Positions 35,033 to 44,741 are shown, counted from the stretch's first letter. The stretch is DNA of 64,000 nucleotides from Myxococcus dinghuensis (GCF_024198235.1 NZ_JAKCFB010000010.1:1-64000); one strand, 5' to 3'. The notes: generated by a model not told the origin, from the letters alone. Program-made: numbers and translations.

Positions 35033-36907
35033 ATGAACGGCCGTCTGGAGTTGCGGAGCGTCACCTGTTGGGTGGCGCTGTCCGTGTTGTTGGGGGCCGT
35101 GGTGTCGTGCGTGAAGCGCCCCGTGGACTACGAACGGGAGTTCGCGCGGACCCTCGCGCCGACGAAGCTGGAGACGCAGACGCCTTCGGCCTCCCAATCC
35201 CTCAGGCCGCTCCGGGTCCGGGTCTATGCCGACTCGGACTATCGAGACCAGGTGCTGCGCTGGCGCAGCACCGTCGTCGCCCAGCTCCAGCGCGCGAGCG
35301 CGGTGGTCCGGGGCCCGCTCGGCGTCGTCTTCGAGCTCGAATCGACCCGGGAGTGGGCGCATCGCGGTGTCGAGGGGGAGCTGGAGAAGTCCCTCGTGGA
35401 GCTGGAGACCCTCGACCCGGGCGAGGACGTGGACCTCGTCATCGGCTTCGTGTCGTCGCTCAAGTTCTTCTCCTCGTCGCAGCACGAGCTGGGCATGGCG
35501 CGGATGTTCGGGCGCCACTGCGTGCTGCGGGAGATGGGCAATCCGGAGGAGGTCCGCGCCATCATGGGCGTGCTGACGCACCTGCCGGAGGCGGAGCGGG
35601 AGTCGCTCTATCACGAGCGCAAGCTGCACAAGGAGACCTCCGTGTTGCTGCACGAGTGGGCCCACACGCTCGGGGCGTTCCATGTCGGCAACTCGCACTG
35701 GATGATGTTCCCCTCCTATGCGCCCAACCAGGGCGCGTTCGCGCCCCAGACGATGGAGCTGCTGGCCACCAGCCTCCGGCATGCTTCGAATGGACGCCGC
35801 GACGCGGCGGCGGCGAAGGCCTGGGCCACCGAACTGGGGACGTGGATCAGCTCCACCACGTGGCCGGACTGGGAGGGCCCGGAGAAAGACGCCGTCGTCG
35901 ACTGGCTCGCGAAGGTGCGCGAGGGCAAGGTCCCGCTGGGGCCGCGCCACCAGGCTCCGCCCATGGCGAGAGATGACCAGAAGCGATTGGAGGAGATCCT
36001 CTCGCTGGACCAGCAGGGGCGCGTCGAGATGGCCGCGCAGCAGGTGGAGCCCCTCGCGCGGCGCTACCCGGAGGACGCGCGTGTGCAGGGCATCGTCTGC
36101 TACCTGGGCACGCGCGCGGCGCCCACGCTGCCCGCCACGCGCGAGCAGTGCGAGGCCACCGCGGAGCACTTCCGGGACGCGCCGCAGGCGCCCTTGCATC
36201 TGGCGGCGTTGGACCTCCGGGGGGGGCGTCCCCTCGAGGCGCAGGCGCAACTGCTCCGCGCCCGTCAGCGCATGGCGGCCCAGCCCGCGACGCCCGCGGC
36301 GCTGTGGAACGACCTGGCCGCGTTCTTCAAGGAGACCGGCGCGGTGACGTACACCGAGCAGGCCCTGGAGCGGGCCGCCGGTGGCCGGGACTTCGAGGCG
36401 CTGCGGAGCTGGACCTCGCAGACGCGGCGGTGGTTGGCACTTCCGACGGATGTGTCGCGGAGCGGCGTGGCGATGGAGCGCGAAGGGGAGCTGGTGCGCG
36501 CCGCCAAGGAGGTGGAGGTGGCTTTCGACAAGGGGCCCACGTCGAAGGTCCAGTCGCGCCTGGCTTGGATGAAGCGGGAGTTCCCACGCGCGGCGATCCT
36601 GCACGTGTTCGACTGTGAGGTGCATCTGCGCGCGGGGCGCCTGGGACCGGCGCGCGCCGCGTGTCGGGAGGCCGTGGCCGCGCATGACGAGGCGGTGCAG
36701 GCGCACTTCATCCTGGGGTGGTTGGCGACCAACGCGGGCCGGCGCGCGGAGGCCCGCGAGCACCTGGAGCGCGTCGTCACGCTCGAGCCCCGTCACATGG
36801 AGGCCTGGCGGCTCCTGGCGGACCAGTACCGCGCCGTGGGGATGGCGGAGGCGCTGAAGCAGCTCCAGACGCGCTACCGTGAAGAATTCGCCGCCGAGCT
36901 GCGGTGA
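35033..36907 (+). CDS. Metzincin-like zinc protease lipoprotein with TPR tail
   Basis: 624 residues from ATG 35033 (GGGGGAAG upstream). A hydrophobic N-terminus ends in GAVVSC, a plausible lipobox (Cys23). Residues 60-250 include the extended zinc motif HEWAHTLGAFH at 207-217 (HExxHxxGxxH), followed by a Met-containing turn HWMMFPSYAP, as in metzincins. The rest (about 320-624) consists of TPR-like helical repeats (ARREAREHLERVVTLEPRHMEAWRLLADQY). Likely outer-surface or periplasmic peptidase; substrate unknown. Starts 150 nt after the cNMP gene on the same strand. Confidence 0.7.
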   Translation: MNGRLELRSVTCWVALSVLLGAVVSCVKRPVDYEREFARTLAPTKLETQTPSASQSLRPLRVRVYADSDYRDQVLRWRSTVVAQLQRASAVVRGPLGVVFELESTREWAHRGVEGELEKSLVELETLDPGEDVDLVIGFVSSLKFFSSSQHELGMARMFGRHCVLREMGNPEEVRAIMGVLTHLPEAERESLYHERKLHKETSVLLHEWAHTLGAFHVGNSHWMMFPSYAPNQGAFAPQTMELLATSLRHASNGRRDAAAAKAWATELGTWISSTTWPDWEGPEKDAVVDWLAKVREGKVPLGPRHQAPPMARDDQKRLEEILSLDQQGRVEMAAQQVEPLARRYPEDARVQGIVCYLGTRAAPTLPATREQCEATAEHFRDAPQAPLHLAALDLRGGRPLEAQAQLLRARQRMAAQPATPAALWNDLAAFFKETGAVTYTEQALERAAGGRDFEALRSWTSQTRRWLALPTDVSRSGVAMEREGELVRAAKEVEVAFDKGPTSKVQSRLAWMKREFPRAAILHVFDCEVHLRAGRLGPARAACREAVAAHDEAVQAHFILGWLATNAGRRAEAREHLERVVTLEPRHMEAWRLLADQYRAVGMAEALKQLQTRYREEFAAELR

Positions 36908-36966
36908 TGCGCGGGGCCCCGGGGCGTTGCGCGTCGCGCGCAAGGGCTCGCGGGGCGGGCGCCGTG

Positions 36967-36995
36967 TTGACAATGGCGGGTGTCTGTCTTATCTA
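36967..36995 (+). promoter_or_regulatory. Sigma-70-like promoter
   Basis: TTGACA at 36967-36972, 17-bp spacer, TATCTA at 36990-36995. This is close to consensus and unusual in this GC-rich DNA; the predicted start is about 37001-37003, giving a leader of about 350 nt before the EF-G-like gene. Confidence 0.6.
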
Positions 36996-37004
36996 TTCCG
37001 CATC

Positions 37005-37106
37005 ATGAGGACCGTCTCCTTCACAGCCCTGCTGATTGCGCGCCCGTCCGCGCCGGCGGCGGACGTGTGCCTCGCCCCCCGTCACGAGGTTCTGCTCGAC
37101 ATTTGA
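37005..37106 (+). CDS. Possible leader peptide upstream of EF-G paralogue
   Basis: 33 codons from ATG 37005, ending TGA at 37104-37106, starting MRTVSFTALLIARPSAPAAD. It begins within a few nucleotides of the predicted transcription start, so it could be leaderless. A perfect 6-bp hairpin follows 9 nt after its stop, a layout like translational attenuators of ribosome-protection genes. No homology is known; could be chance. Confidence 0.3.
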   Translation: MRTVSFTALLIARPSAPAADVCLAPRHEVLLDI

Positions 37107-37114
37107 GCAGGCGG

Positions 37115-37131
37115 GCCGGAGTCCTTCCGGC
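37115..37131 (+). promoter_or_regulatory. Leader hairpin after the small reading frame
   Basis: GCCGGA, loop GTCCT, TCCGGC. A second perfect hairpin (GGCTCC, loop GAG, GGAGCC) lies at 37179-37193. Possible attenuator elements. Confidence 0.35.
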
Positions 37132-37352
37132 GCGCGGGTCCGCTGGTTCCCGTGTGCCGTGAAGTCCGGTTCCGCCCAGGCTCCGAGGGAGCCCTCGTGT
37201 GCCCGCATGCGTCCCTGAGCGAGCCTTCCGCGCTCCTCCGGCGTGTCGCGCGTGCGTGTGCCTGGGGCGTCCCGTGTCGGCAATCCCTCTCAACCCGCGC
37301 CTTCACCCATTCCAACCCGTGGGCCTCGCTGCCCGACGGGAACGGAGTTCCT

Positions 37353-39458
37353 ATGTCCCGCAGCACGCGTATCGAGCGGTATCGCAACATCGGCATCATG
37401 GCGCACATCGACGCGGGCAAGACGACGCTCACCGAGCGCGTCCTGTTCTTCACCGGTCGCATCCACTCCACGGGCGAGGTGCACGCGGGCGACACGGAGA
37501 TGGACTGGCTGCCGCAGGAGAAGCAGCGTGGCATCACCATCACCTCCGCGGCCACGACGGCGTTCTGGACGCCCAGGCAGGGCCCCAACGCGGGCGCGGC
37601 CCACCGCATCAACATCCTGGACACGCCGGGACACGTGGACTTCACCATCGAGGTGGAGCGCTCCCTGCGCGTCCTCGACGGCGCGGTGGCCGTGTTCGAC
37701 GCGAGCCAGGGCGTGGAGCCCCAGTCGGAGGCCGTGTGGCGGCAGGCGGACCGGTACGGCGTGCCCCGCATCGCGTTCATCAACAAGATGGACAAGGTGG
37801 GGGCCGACTTCGCGATGAGCGTGGAGTCCATCGAGGAGCGGCTCGGGGCGCGGCCCGTGGCGGTCCAGCTCCCGCTGGGCGACGGCGCGGACTTCCACGG
37901 GCTCGTGGATCTGGTCCGCATGAAGACGGTCCTCTTCGACGGCGAGGACGGGGTGTATCGCGAAGGCCTGCCCATCGCGCCGCAGGCGCGTGAGCTGGCG
38001 GAGGCGATGCGCCAACGACTCATCGAGGCGGCGGCGGACGTGGACGAACGGGTGCTGGAGAAGTTCGTGGACGGGCGGTTGGAGGACATCACCGAGGAGG
38101 ACCTCGTGCGTGCGCTGCGCGCGGGGACGCTGGCCCGGACGTTGGTGCCGGTGCTGGCCGGCTCGGCGTTCAAGAAGAAGGGAGTGCAGATGCTGCTGGA
38201 CGCCATCGTCGACTACCTCCCCGCGCCGTCGGACCTGCCGGCGGTCGAGGGGCTCGTGCCCGGCACGCAGCGGCGCGCCTCGCGCGTCCCCTCCGACGAG
38301 GAGACGCCGACCGCGCTCGTCTTCAAGCTGATGAGCGACAAGTCCGTGGGGAGCATCGTCTTCCTGCGCGTCTATTCGGGCACGCTGCGCGCGGGCACGG
38401 TGCTGGTCAACGCGGCCACCGGCAAGCGCGAGCGGGTGGGACGGCTGATGTTCATGCATGCCAATCGCAGGGAGGAGGTCTCGGAAGTCCATGCGGGAGA
38501 CATCGCGGCGGCGCTCGGCCTCAAGGGCGTGCGCACCGGCGACACACTGAGCGACCCGGAGGCACCGCTGGTGCTCGAGTCGCTCGGCGTCCCGGAGCCC
38601 GTGGTGCAGCTCGCCGTGGAGGCGCGCTCGACCGCGGAGCTGCCGAAGTTGGAGGAGGGCCTGCACCGGCTGGCGGCGGAGGATCCGTCGCTGAAGGTGG
38701 GGGTGGATCCGGAGAGCGGCCAGGTGCTGCTGTCCGGCATGGGTGAGCTGCACCTGGAGGTCGTCGTGGATCGACTGAGGACGGAGTACGGCGTGGAGGC
38801 GCGCGTGGGGCAGCCCGAGGTGGCCTACCGCGACACGCTCAAGCGCGCGGTGCGCCAGGAGTACCGCCACGCCCGCCAGTCGGGCGGGCCCGGACAGTAT
38901 GCGCGCGTGGTGCTGGACGTGGCTCCGGCGGCGCGCGGCGCGGGGCTCGTCTTCGTGGACGACACCAAGGGTGGCTCCATCCCGAAGGAGCTGGTGCCGG
39001 CCATCCAGAAGGGCGTGACGGGCGCCATGGCGCGCGGCGTGCGGGACGGCGTGGCGTTGGTCGACGTGGAGGTGCGGCTGGTGGACGGGGACACGCACGT
39101 GCGTGACTCGACCCCCCAGGCGTTCGCCATGGCGGGCTCGCTCGCGCTGCAGGAGGCGGTGAAGGCCGCGGGCGTGCAGGTGTTGGAGCCCGTGATGGAC
39201 GTGGAGGTCACCACGCCGGAGGAGTACCTGGGCGACGTCCTGGGGGACCTCGCGGCGCGGCGGGGGCGGGTGCTGGGGATGGAGACCCGGGGCAACGCGC
39301 GGCTGGTGTCGGCGCGCGTGCCCATGGCCAGCCTCTTCGGCTACGTGACGGGCCTGCGCGGCCGCACGCAGGGCAGGGCCCAGGCGAGCATGCGCCTGGG
39401 GACGTACGAGCCGCTGTCGGAGGCCCTCCAGGCCGCCCTGACGGAGGCGCGTGCGTGA
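37353..39458 (+). CDS. Translation elongation factor G paralogue
   Basis: 701-residue GTPase promoting ribosomal translocation or ribosome rescue. G motifs: [12 protein letters not shown] near 17-28, [24 protein letters not shown]. Domain IV and V blocks [48 protein letters not shown] and [17 protein letters not shown] are all present. Full length. It stands alone, away from rpsL-rpsG-tuf, so it is probably a second EF-G rather than the housekeeping copy. ATG 37353 has GGAG upstream. The long leader with promoter and hairpins suggests regulated expression. Confidence 0.88.
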   Translation: MSRSTRIERYRNIGIMAHIDAGKTTLTERVLFFTGRIHSTGEVHAGDTEMDWLPQEKQRGITITSAATTAFWTPRQGPNAGAAHRINILDTPGHVDFTIEVERSLRVLDGAVAVFDASQGVEPQSEAVWRQADRYGVPRIAFINKMDKVGADFAMSVESIEERLGARPVAVQLPLGDGADFHGLVDLVRMKTVLFDGEDGVYREGLPIAPQARELAEAMRQRLIEAAADVDERVLEKFVDGRLEDITEEDLVRALRAGTLARTLVPVLAGSAFKKKGVQMLLDAIVDYLPAPSDLPAVEGLVPGTQRRASRVPSDEETPTALVFKLMSDKSVGSIVFLRVYSGTLRAGTVLVNAATGKRERVGRLMFMHANRREEVSEVHAGDIAAALGLKGVRTGDTLSDPEAPLVLESLGVPEPVVQLAVEARSTAELPKLEEGLHRLAAEDPSLKVGVDPESGQVLLSGMGELHLEVVVDRLRTEYGVEARVGQPEVAYRDTLKRAVRQEYRHARQSGGPGQYARVVLDVAPAARGAGLVFVDDTKGGSIPKELVPAIQKGVTGAMARGVRDGVALVDVEVRLVDGDTHVRDSTPQAFAMAGSLALQEAVKAAGVQVLEPVMDVEVTTPEEYLGDVLGDLAARRGRVLGMETRGNARLVSARVPMASLFGYVTGLRGRTQGRAQASMRLGTYEPLSEALQAALTEARA

Positions 39459-39474
39459 GGTGAGGTAGGAGGTG

Positions 39475-39502
39475 GGGGGCCCCGGTTGGCCACGGGGCCC
39501 CC
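39475..39502 (+). terminator. Strong hairpin after EF-G paralogue
   Basis: Perfect 10-bp stem GGGGGCCCCG / CGGGGCCCCC with an 8-nt loop, 17 nt after the stop. No U tract. Confidence 0.55.
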
Positions 39503-39599
39503 TCCGTCCGGCGGGGACGCGCGTGACGTGCGCGCCCCCGGGCGACGCGCTAGAACGGAGGCGACATCCGAGGCCCCTCCGGAGCCTCCCCATATCGCC

Positions 39600-40466
39600 A
39601 TGGCCCATCCTCCTCGCTCGTTCTCCCAGGGGCTTCGTCGCGCGCTCCTGACTGGTTTCGTGGTCTCCTCGTCCCTGTCACTCGCCGATGAGGCGCGCTC
39701 GGAGGCGAAGGCGCCTCCTCCGGCACATGCTCCGGAGGGGAGTCCTCACTGGGGCTACGTCGACACGCTCGGGCCCACGCACTGGGGCGAGCTGCCCGGC
39801 GCCCGCACCTGCGCGAACGGCAAGGAGGAGACGCCCGTCGCGTTGGTGACGTCCTCCGCGGCCGTCGACCCGCAGCCGGCGCCGGTCTTCCGTTACGCCT
39901 CCAGCCGTGTGCGGATGGTGAACAATGGCCACACCGTGGAGTTCCAGTACGACGGTGGCAGCACGCTGCGGGTGAACGGGAAGGACTACACGCTCGCGCA
40001 GTTCCACTTCCACACCCCCAGTGAGCACACCGAGGACGGCAAGCACTTCCCCTTGGAGATGCACCTGGTGCACAAGGACGCGAAGGGCCGGCTCGTGGTG
40101 ATGGGCGTGTTCTTCGAGGTCGGGGCCCACAACGCGGTGCTCGACACGGCCTTCAGCCACCTGCCCTGGGGCGAGGGCGAGCACAGCGACCCCCAGGGCG
40201 CGCTCATCCAGGCCTCCGCGCTGCTCCCCAAGGACCCGACGTATTTCCACTACCAGGGCTCGTTGACCACGCCGCCTTGCACGGAGGGCGTCGAGTGGTA
40301 CGTGATGAAGCACCCGGTCACGTTGTCGGATGTCCAACTGGCCAGCTTCCAGCGGCTGCCCCACATCAACCCCAACAACCGGGCCATCCAGCCGCTCAAC
40401 GCACGCACCGTGTATCTGCACGCGAGCGTCGTGGAGTCGCCCGCGGTGTCCCGGGTCGAGGAGTAG
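39600..40466 (+). CDS. Alpha-class carbonic anhydrase, secreted
   Basis: Hydrates CO2 to bicarbonate, probably in the periplasm. 288 residues from ATG 39600, with an N-terminal export signal (RRALLTGFVVSSSLSLADEA). Zinc-ligand histidines are in QFHFHTPSEH and EMHLVHKD. GVFFEVG, YQGSLTTPPCTEGVEWYV and NNRAIQPLNAR are family blocks. The motif usually read as QSPI is KEETPVAL here, an unusual substitution. The ligands are intact, so activity is plausible. Confidence 0.88.
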   Translation: MAHPPRSFSQGLRRALLTGFVVSSSLSLADEARSEAKAPPPAHAPEGSPHWGYVDTLGPTHWGELPGARTCANGKEETPVALVTSSAAVDPQPAPVFRYASSRVRMVNNGHTVEFQYDGGSTLRVNGKDYTLAQFHFHTPSEHTEDGKHFPLEMHLVHKDAKGRLVVMGVFFEVGAHNAVLDTAFSHLPWGEGEHSDPQGALIQASALLPKDPTYFHYQGSLTTPPCTEGVEWYVMKHPVTLSDVQLASFQRLPHINPNNRAIQPLNARTVYLHASVVESPAVSRVEE

Positions 40467-40733
40467 GCGGGCAGGCTCCCGGTGGCACGGCCGTGGGGTA
40501 AAACGTACGGCACCCCGTTGATTCCGCGGGACTTTGGGGCGAGGAGCGGGCAGGGTCTCCCGCCGTGATTCCGGAATGGGCGGGGGGGCCCTCCTGTTCC
40601 TTCACGTTCCCAAGCGGTTCGGCCATTCGGGTCTGGCCGCGCACCGCCAGGCGCCTCCGGCTTCGAGTCGGAAGAGCGCGCTGCGCGGGCCTCCTCGTGG
40701 CGAGGAGGCGGGCTTACCGTTTCCCAGGACGAC

Positions 40734-42233
40734 ATGACTTTCGACGAACTTCAGCTTCACGAGACCCTTCTGCGAGCCGTCAATGCAGAGGGCTACACCA
40801 CCCCCACGCCCATCCAGGAGAAGGCGATTCCCCACGCCCTGCTGGGCAAGGACGTGCTGGGCGTGGCCCAGACGGGCACGGGCAAGACGGCGGCGTTCGC
40901 GCTGCCCATCCTCCAGCGGTTGTCGGCGAAGGCGCCGGCGGGCGGGGCGCGGCCGGTGCGCTGCCTGGTGCTCACGCCGACGCGCGAGCTGGCCGGGCAG
41001 GTGGGGGAGAGCTTCATGACCTACGGCCGGAACCTGCCGCTGCGGCACGCGGTGATTTTCGGCGGCGTGGGGCAGGCGGCGCAGGTGCAGTCGCTGCGCA
41101 ACGGCGTGGACGTGCTGGTGGCGACGCCGGGTCGTCTGCTGGACTTGATGGACCAGGGCTTCGTGTCGCTGCGCTCGCTCGAGGTGTTCGTGCTCGACGA
41201 GGCGGACCGCATGCTGGACATGGGGTTCATCCACGACGTGCGCAAGGTCATCAAGGCGCTGCCGCTCAAGCGTCAGACGCTCTTCTTCAGCGCGACGATG
41301 CCGCCGGAGATCGTCGACCTGTCGCGCAACATCCTCACGGACCCCATCCGCGTGGAGGTGACGCCCGTCTCCAGCACGGCGGAGACGGTGACGCAGCAGG
41401 TGTACTTCGTGGAGCGCGAGCAGAAGCGCGGCCTGTTGACGCACCTGCTGAAGGACGAGGCGCGGATTCCGCGCGCGCTGGTCTTCACGCGCACCAAGCA
41501 CGGCGCCAACCGCGTGGCGAAGCAGCTCGAGCAGGCCGGGGTGTACGCCGCCGCGATTCACGGCAACAAGAGCCAGAACGCGCGCGAGCGCGCGCTGGAT
41601 GACTTCCGCTCGGGGGACATCCGCGTCCTGGTCGCCACGGACATCGCGGCGCGCGGCATCGACATCGACGGGCTGAGCTTCGTCATCAACTACGACCTGC
41701 CCAACGTGCCGGAGCAGTACGTGCACCGCATCGGCCGCACGGGCCGCGCGGGCGCGACCGGGACGGCCGTGTCCTTCTGCGACGCCGAGGAGCGCGCGTA
41801 CCTGCGCGACATCGAGAAGACCATCCGTCGGTCCGTGCCGGTGGTCGAGGAGCATCCGTACCGCTCCGGTAGCCCGGCGCCGCGTCCCGCGGCCTCTGCC
41901 TCGGTGCAGGCGCCCTCGCGGGGGCCGGCGCCCGCGGCCCAGGCTCGCGGCGGGCGACAGGGCCAGCAGGACGGTGGTGGTGGTCGTGGCAACGCCCCGG
42001 GGAACGGCTCCCGGCGTCGTCGTGGCGGCCGCGGCCCCGGCGGCCAGGGGCGCTCCGAGGGGAACCGCTCGGCGCGTCCGGGTGGGTCGGGGGCGGGTCG
42101 CGGCAACGCACAGGCCCCTCGCGGTCCGAGCGCCGCGCCACGTCCGGCGGGTGCCAATGCGGCGCCGCAGGCCTCCGTGCCACCTCGCGCCGAGCCGCCT
42201 CCCGCGCGCCGTCAGGCGCCGAAGTGGCTGTAG
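40734..42233 (+). CDS. rhlE: DEAD-box RNA helicase, RhlE type
   Basis: ATP-dependent RNA helicase; 499 residues. Motifs: Q motif [20 protein letters not shown], Ia PTRELAGQ, Ib [58 protein letters not shown]. The core ends about residue 375; the last 120 residues are Arg/Gly/Pro/Ala-rich ([16 protein letters not shown]), a typical RNA-binding tail of RhlE proteins in high-GC bacteria. Probable role in RNA decay or ribosome assembly. Confidence 0.9.
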   Translation: MTFDELQLHETLLRAVNAEGYTTPTPIQEKAIPHALLGKDVLGVAQTGTGKTAAFALPILQRLSAKAPAGGARPVRCLVLTPTRELAGQVGESFMTYGRNLPLRHAVIFGGVGQAAQVQSLRNGVDVLVATPGRLLDLMDQGFVSLRSLEVFVLDEADRMLDMGFIHDVRKVIKALPLKRQTLFFSATMPPEIVDLSRNILTDPIRVEVTPVSSTAETVTQQVYFVEREQKRGLLTHLLKDEARIPRALVFTRTKHGANRVAKQLEQAGVYAAAIHGNKSQNARERALDDFRSGDIRVLVATDIAARGIDIDGLSFVINYDLPNVPEQYVHRIGRTGRAGATGTAVSFCDAEERAYLRDIEKTIRRSVPVVEEHPYRSGSPAPRPAASASVQAPSRGPAPAAQARGGRQGQQDGGGGRGNAPGNGSRRRRGGRGPGGQGRSEGNRSARPGGSGAGRGNAQAPRGPSAAPRPAGANAAPQASVPPRAEPPPARRQAPKWL

Positions 42234-42248
42234 CTCGCGTGTACATCC

Positions 42249-42281
42249 CCGCCCGGTGACACATCGGTCGTCACCGGGCGG
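42249..42281 (+). terminator. Terminator-like hairpin after RhlE gene
   Basis: Perfect 12-bp stem CCGCCCGGTGAC / GTCACCGGGCGG with a 9-nt loop, 15 nt after the stop. It is followed by an AT-richer stretch (42295-42320) that leads into the next gene's upstream region. Confidence 0.6.
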
Positions 42282-42448
42282 CTGTGAACGTGCGAGTGTT
42301 GTAATTCAAGTAAATCAGGCGTAGCGTGTGGGTGTATCGAAGGCTCATGGAGTCGGGTGACTCCATGGCGCGGTGCCGTGTGCTCGAGTCCGTGAGCGCG
42401 CCGCCGCGTGCAGTCTCTCGAGTGCCACCCCATGCCGGTGCCTGACCC

Positions 42449-44290
42449 ATGAAAAAGCTCGTGTCGTTGGTGGCGTGTCTGCTGCCCCTCGTGGCGCTCG
42501 CGGACAACGCCATCGTCGGAAACCTGCGACCCGTGCAGGGCTCCATCGAGACCTATCTCGTCGAATGGGAGTCGTGGACCCAGGCCCACGACAACTACGC
42601 CAACGTCAGCTGGAGCGTCGCGGGCGGGACGCTCGTCGGCGCGGACAAGCACTCCGTGGTCATCCTGTGGGACACGGCCCCCAACAACCAGGACATCGTC
42701 GGGGGCATCGAAGTCTACGAGGACCTGGGTGGACAGTCCGGCTCCGCCGCGCTGGACGTCGTGAACCCCAACGCCAGTTCGTCGAAGTTCTGCGAGGGCG
42801 CGCTCGGACAGCCTGCCGCCTTGGTGGACTTCGGCAGTGGCCCCAATCCAGGGCCTGCGTTGCCTGTGGGGGCCACCACGTATCTCTACAACCCGAGTTG
42901 CGCGATCAGTCCGAACGAGTACACGCGCACCAACAGCTCCGTGGCGTGCAGGGCCAACTGGCACGGAATCCCGAGCGACCACACGCCGGGCGATTCGAAC
43001 GGCTACTTCCTGATGGTCGACGCGAACGAGTCCCTGGGGGAGTTCTATCGGACCACGGTCCAGGGGCTGACCTCTTCGTTCCGGTATGAGTTCTCCGCCT
43101 GGGTGGGAAACCTGGTCAACGTGGAGGTGGCTGATTGGCAAGACCCCTCCATTCAATTCGAGCTGCACAGCGGAGGAACCGTCATCGCGAGCAGCGCGAA
43201 CATCACCGTGCCGTTCACCTCGCAGTTCGCGTGGCGGAAGGTGGGCTTCATGTTCGACCTCCCGGTCGGCGTGACGTCGCTTGACGTCGTGGTCGTGAAT
43301 CGCCACGGAGAACACAACGGCAACGACCTGGTGCTCGATGACATCGCCTTCGCGCCGTGCTTGCCGCCCATCGTCGCGTCATTCCAGAGCGGCATCGTGG
43401 TGGACAAGGCGCACGTCTGCACGCGTGGCTCGGTGAGTCTCCACGGATGGTGGCCATCCTCCAGCCCGTATTCCTCTCCAGCCTTTCAATGGCAACGGAG
43501 CTACGACAAGGGTGACAGCTGGCACGACATCCCTGGTGCCACGTCACTCGCGGCTTCGTACTCGGAGCCGTCGGCGGGCATCTTCCAGTATCGATTGAAG
43601 GCGTTCGAGGCCGCGAATCCGTACCAGTCCATGGTGTCGAATTCGCTGACCCACTTCGTACAGCGGATGGTGGTGGAGCCCATGCGGGAGCCGTGGCTCT
43701 CCTGCAATGGCAGCAGCATCTCCCGCCTCCTCATCCCGAAGTTCTCCTTGGAATTCGCGGACCCGTTCCGCCCCCAGAGCCCGAGCTTCAACTGGTCGCC
43801 GGGGACGTACCTCAGCTCGACGACGGCGCAGGTGCCGACCCTCTCCCTGCCAGCGCTCGGTGCCCCGCCTGCACCGACCGACCCTCCCGCCCCCGCCGTC
43901 GTCCACGAGTACATGTTGACGGTGGCGGACAGCGTCTCGGGGTGCTCTGGCGCTGCGCCGCAGATCATCGAGCAGCGCAACCCGCGCAAGGTCGCCGTTC
44001 CCAGCGCGTTCTCGCCGGACGGCAATGGCATCAACGACCTCTTCAGGCCCCTCAACATCGAGGACTATCCCGGGTCCAGGTTCTGGGTCTTCAACCGATG
44101 GGGCGAGAACATCTTCTACTCCGAGGGACGCACGCTCCTGGACTTCTCGTGGGACGGCACCTACCAGGGCGAACACCAGCCCGTTGGTACGTATGTCTGG
44201 CGCGTGCAGCTCAGCGACTGCCACGACAACATCATCAACGGCTCGTCGGGTGGCAGTCTGCCGTACGGCAATGTGACGCTGATCCGCTGA
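42449..44290 (+). CDS. Secreted protein with gliding-motility / T9SS type B C-terminal domain
   Basis: 613 residues. A signal peptide (KKLVSLVACLLPLVALA) starts at ATG 42449. Residues 20-330 are beta-rich with a lectin or jelly-roll-like look (SFRYEFSAWVGNL, LDVVVVNRHG, DLVLDDIAFAPC); 330-500 look like immunoglobulin/PKD-type units. Residues 515-613 match the CHU_C / TIGR04131 gliding-motility C-terminal domain: VPSAFSPDGNGINDLFRP, RFWVFNRWGENIF, WDGTYQGEHQPVGTYVWRV, and the final NVTLIR. This domain is the type IX secretion sorting signal of Bacteroidetes. Sampled 60-nt lines are 57-60% GC, lower than neighbours, suggesting transfer. Confidence 0.75.
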   Translation: MKKLVSLVACLLPLVALADNAIVGNLRPVQGSIETYLVEWESWTQAHDNYANVSWSVAGGTLVGADKHSVVILWDTAPNNQDIVGGIEVYEDLGGQSGSAALDVVNPNASSSKFCEGALGQPAALVDFGSGPNPGPALPVGATTYLYNPSCAISPNEYTRTNSSVACRANWHGIPSDHTPGDSNGYFLMVDANESLGEFYRTTVQGLTSSFRYEFSAWVGNLVNVEVADWQDPSIQFELHSGGTVIASSANITVPFTSQFAWRKVGFMFDLPVGVTSLDVVVVNRHGEHNGNDLVLDDIAFAPCLPPIVASFQSGIVVDKAHVCTRGSVSLHGWWPSSSPYSSPAFQWQRSYDKGDSWHDIPGATSLAASYSEPSAGIFQYRLKAFEAANPYQSMVSNSLTHFVQRMVVEPMREPWLSCNGSSISRLLIPKFSLEFADPFRPQSPSFNWSPGTYLSSTTAQVPTLSLPALGAPPAPTDPPAPAVVHEYMLTVADSVSGCSGAAPQIIEQRNPRKVAVPSAFSPDGNGINDLFRPLNIEDYPGSRFWVFNRWGENIFYSEGRTLLDFSWDGTYQGEHQPVGTYVWRVQLSDCHDNIINGSSGGSLPYGNVTLIR

Positions 44291-44312
44291 CCGGGAGGCT
44301 CACTCCTCCCGG
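44291..44312. terminator. Bidirectional terminator-like hairpin
   Basis: Perfect 8-bp stem CCGGGAGG / CCTCCCGG with loop CTCACT, directly at the convergent ends of the secreted protein and the thioesterase. Confidence 0.5.
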
Positions 44313-44722
44313 CCGCCCATGGCGCTGATGGTGCCCTGGGCCACGGCGACCAGCGTCTCCCGTTCGGAATCCACGGCGAACACGTCGCACTGGCACACCG
44401 CCTGGCGCCGCCCCACGTGGACGGGGCGCGCCCGGGCGATGAGGCGCGTGCCGACGGCGGGGCGCACGTAGTTGATCTTGAACTCCGACGTCACCACCGG
44501 CGCCCCCTTCATCGCGATGCCACCGGCGAAGGTGAGGGCGTTGTCCGCCATGTAGCTCAGCACGCCCCCGTGGGCGAAGCCGTGCTGCTGCTTCATGTCC
44601 TCGCGCAAGGGCAGCTCCAGCACCGCCTCGCTCAGCGTCAGGCGTGTCAGCTTCGTCCCCATCATCTGGCTGAAGGACTGCTGCGCCAGCACCGCGTTGC
44701 CCAGCTCCATGAAGGACTCCAT
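44300..44722 (-). CDS. PaaI-family hotdog thioesterase
   Basis: Predicted acyl-CoA thioesterase; 140 residues from ATG 44722, which has GGGAGG about 5 nt upstream; ATGs at 44734 and 44737 are upstream alternatives. Hotdog features: LPLREDMKQQHGFAHGGVLSYMADNAL with conserved HGG, then VTSEFKINYVRPAVGTRLIARARPVHVGRR and a final VAVAQGTI strand. Divergent from a TetR regulator with a palindrome between them, so it is probably the regulator's target. The natural acyl substrate is unknown. Confidence 0.82.
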   Translation of the reverse strand: MESFMELGNAVLAQQSFSQMMGTKLTRLTLSEAVLELPLREDMKQQHGFAHGGVLSYMADNALTFAGGIAMKGAPVVTSEFKINYVRPAVGTRLIARARPVHVGRRQAVCQCDVFAVDSERETLVAVAQGTISAMGGREE

Positions 44723-44741
44723 GGCTCCTCCCATCATGATT

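Larger units (their letters stand above)
36908..37352 (+). other. Leader region of EF-G paralogue (no full-size gene)
   Basis: 445 nt without a normal gene. It holds a strong promoter (36967-36995), a 33-codon reading frame (37005-37106) and two hairpins: GCCGGA/TCCGGC at 37115-37131 and GGCTCC/GGAGCC at 37179-37193. The last 150 nt have no clear feature besides the GGAG ribosome site before 37353. Confidence 0.5.

Noticed and set aside
33707-36973. Very long open frame on the minus strand (over 1000 codons)
   Set aside because: Runs antisense to two well-supported genes; composition is the Arg/His/Leu-rich pattern of a high-GC shadow frame and matches no family.
42449-44290. Complete type IX secretion locus
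   Set aside because: Only one protein with the sorting-type domain is present; no gld, por or spr genes in the window.
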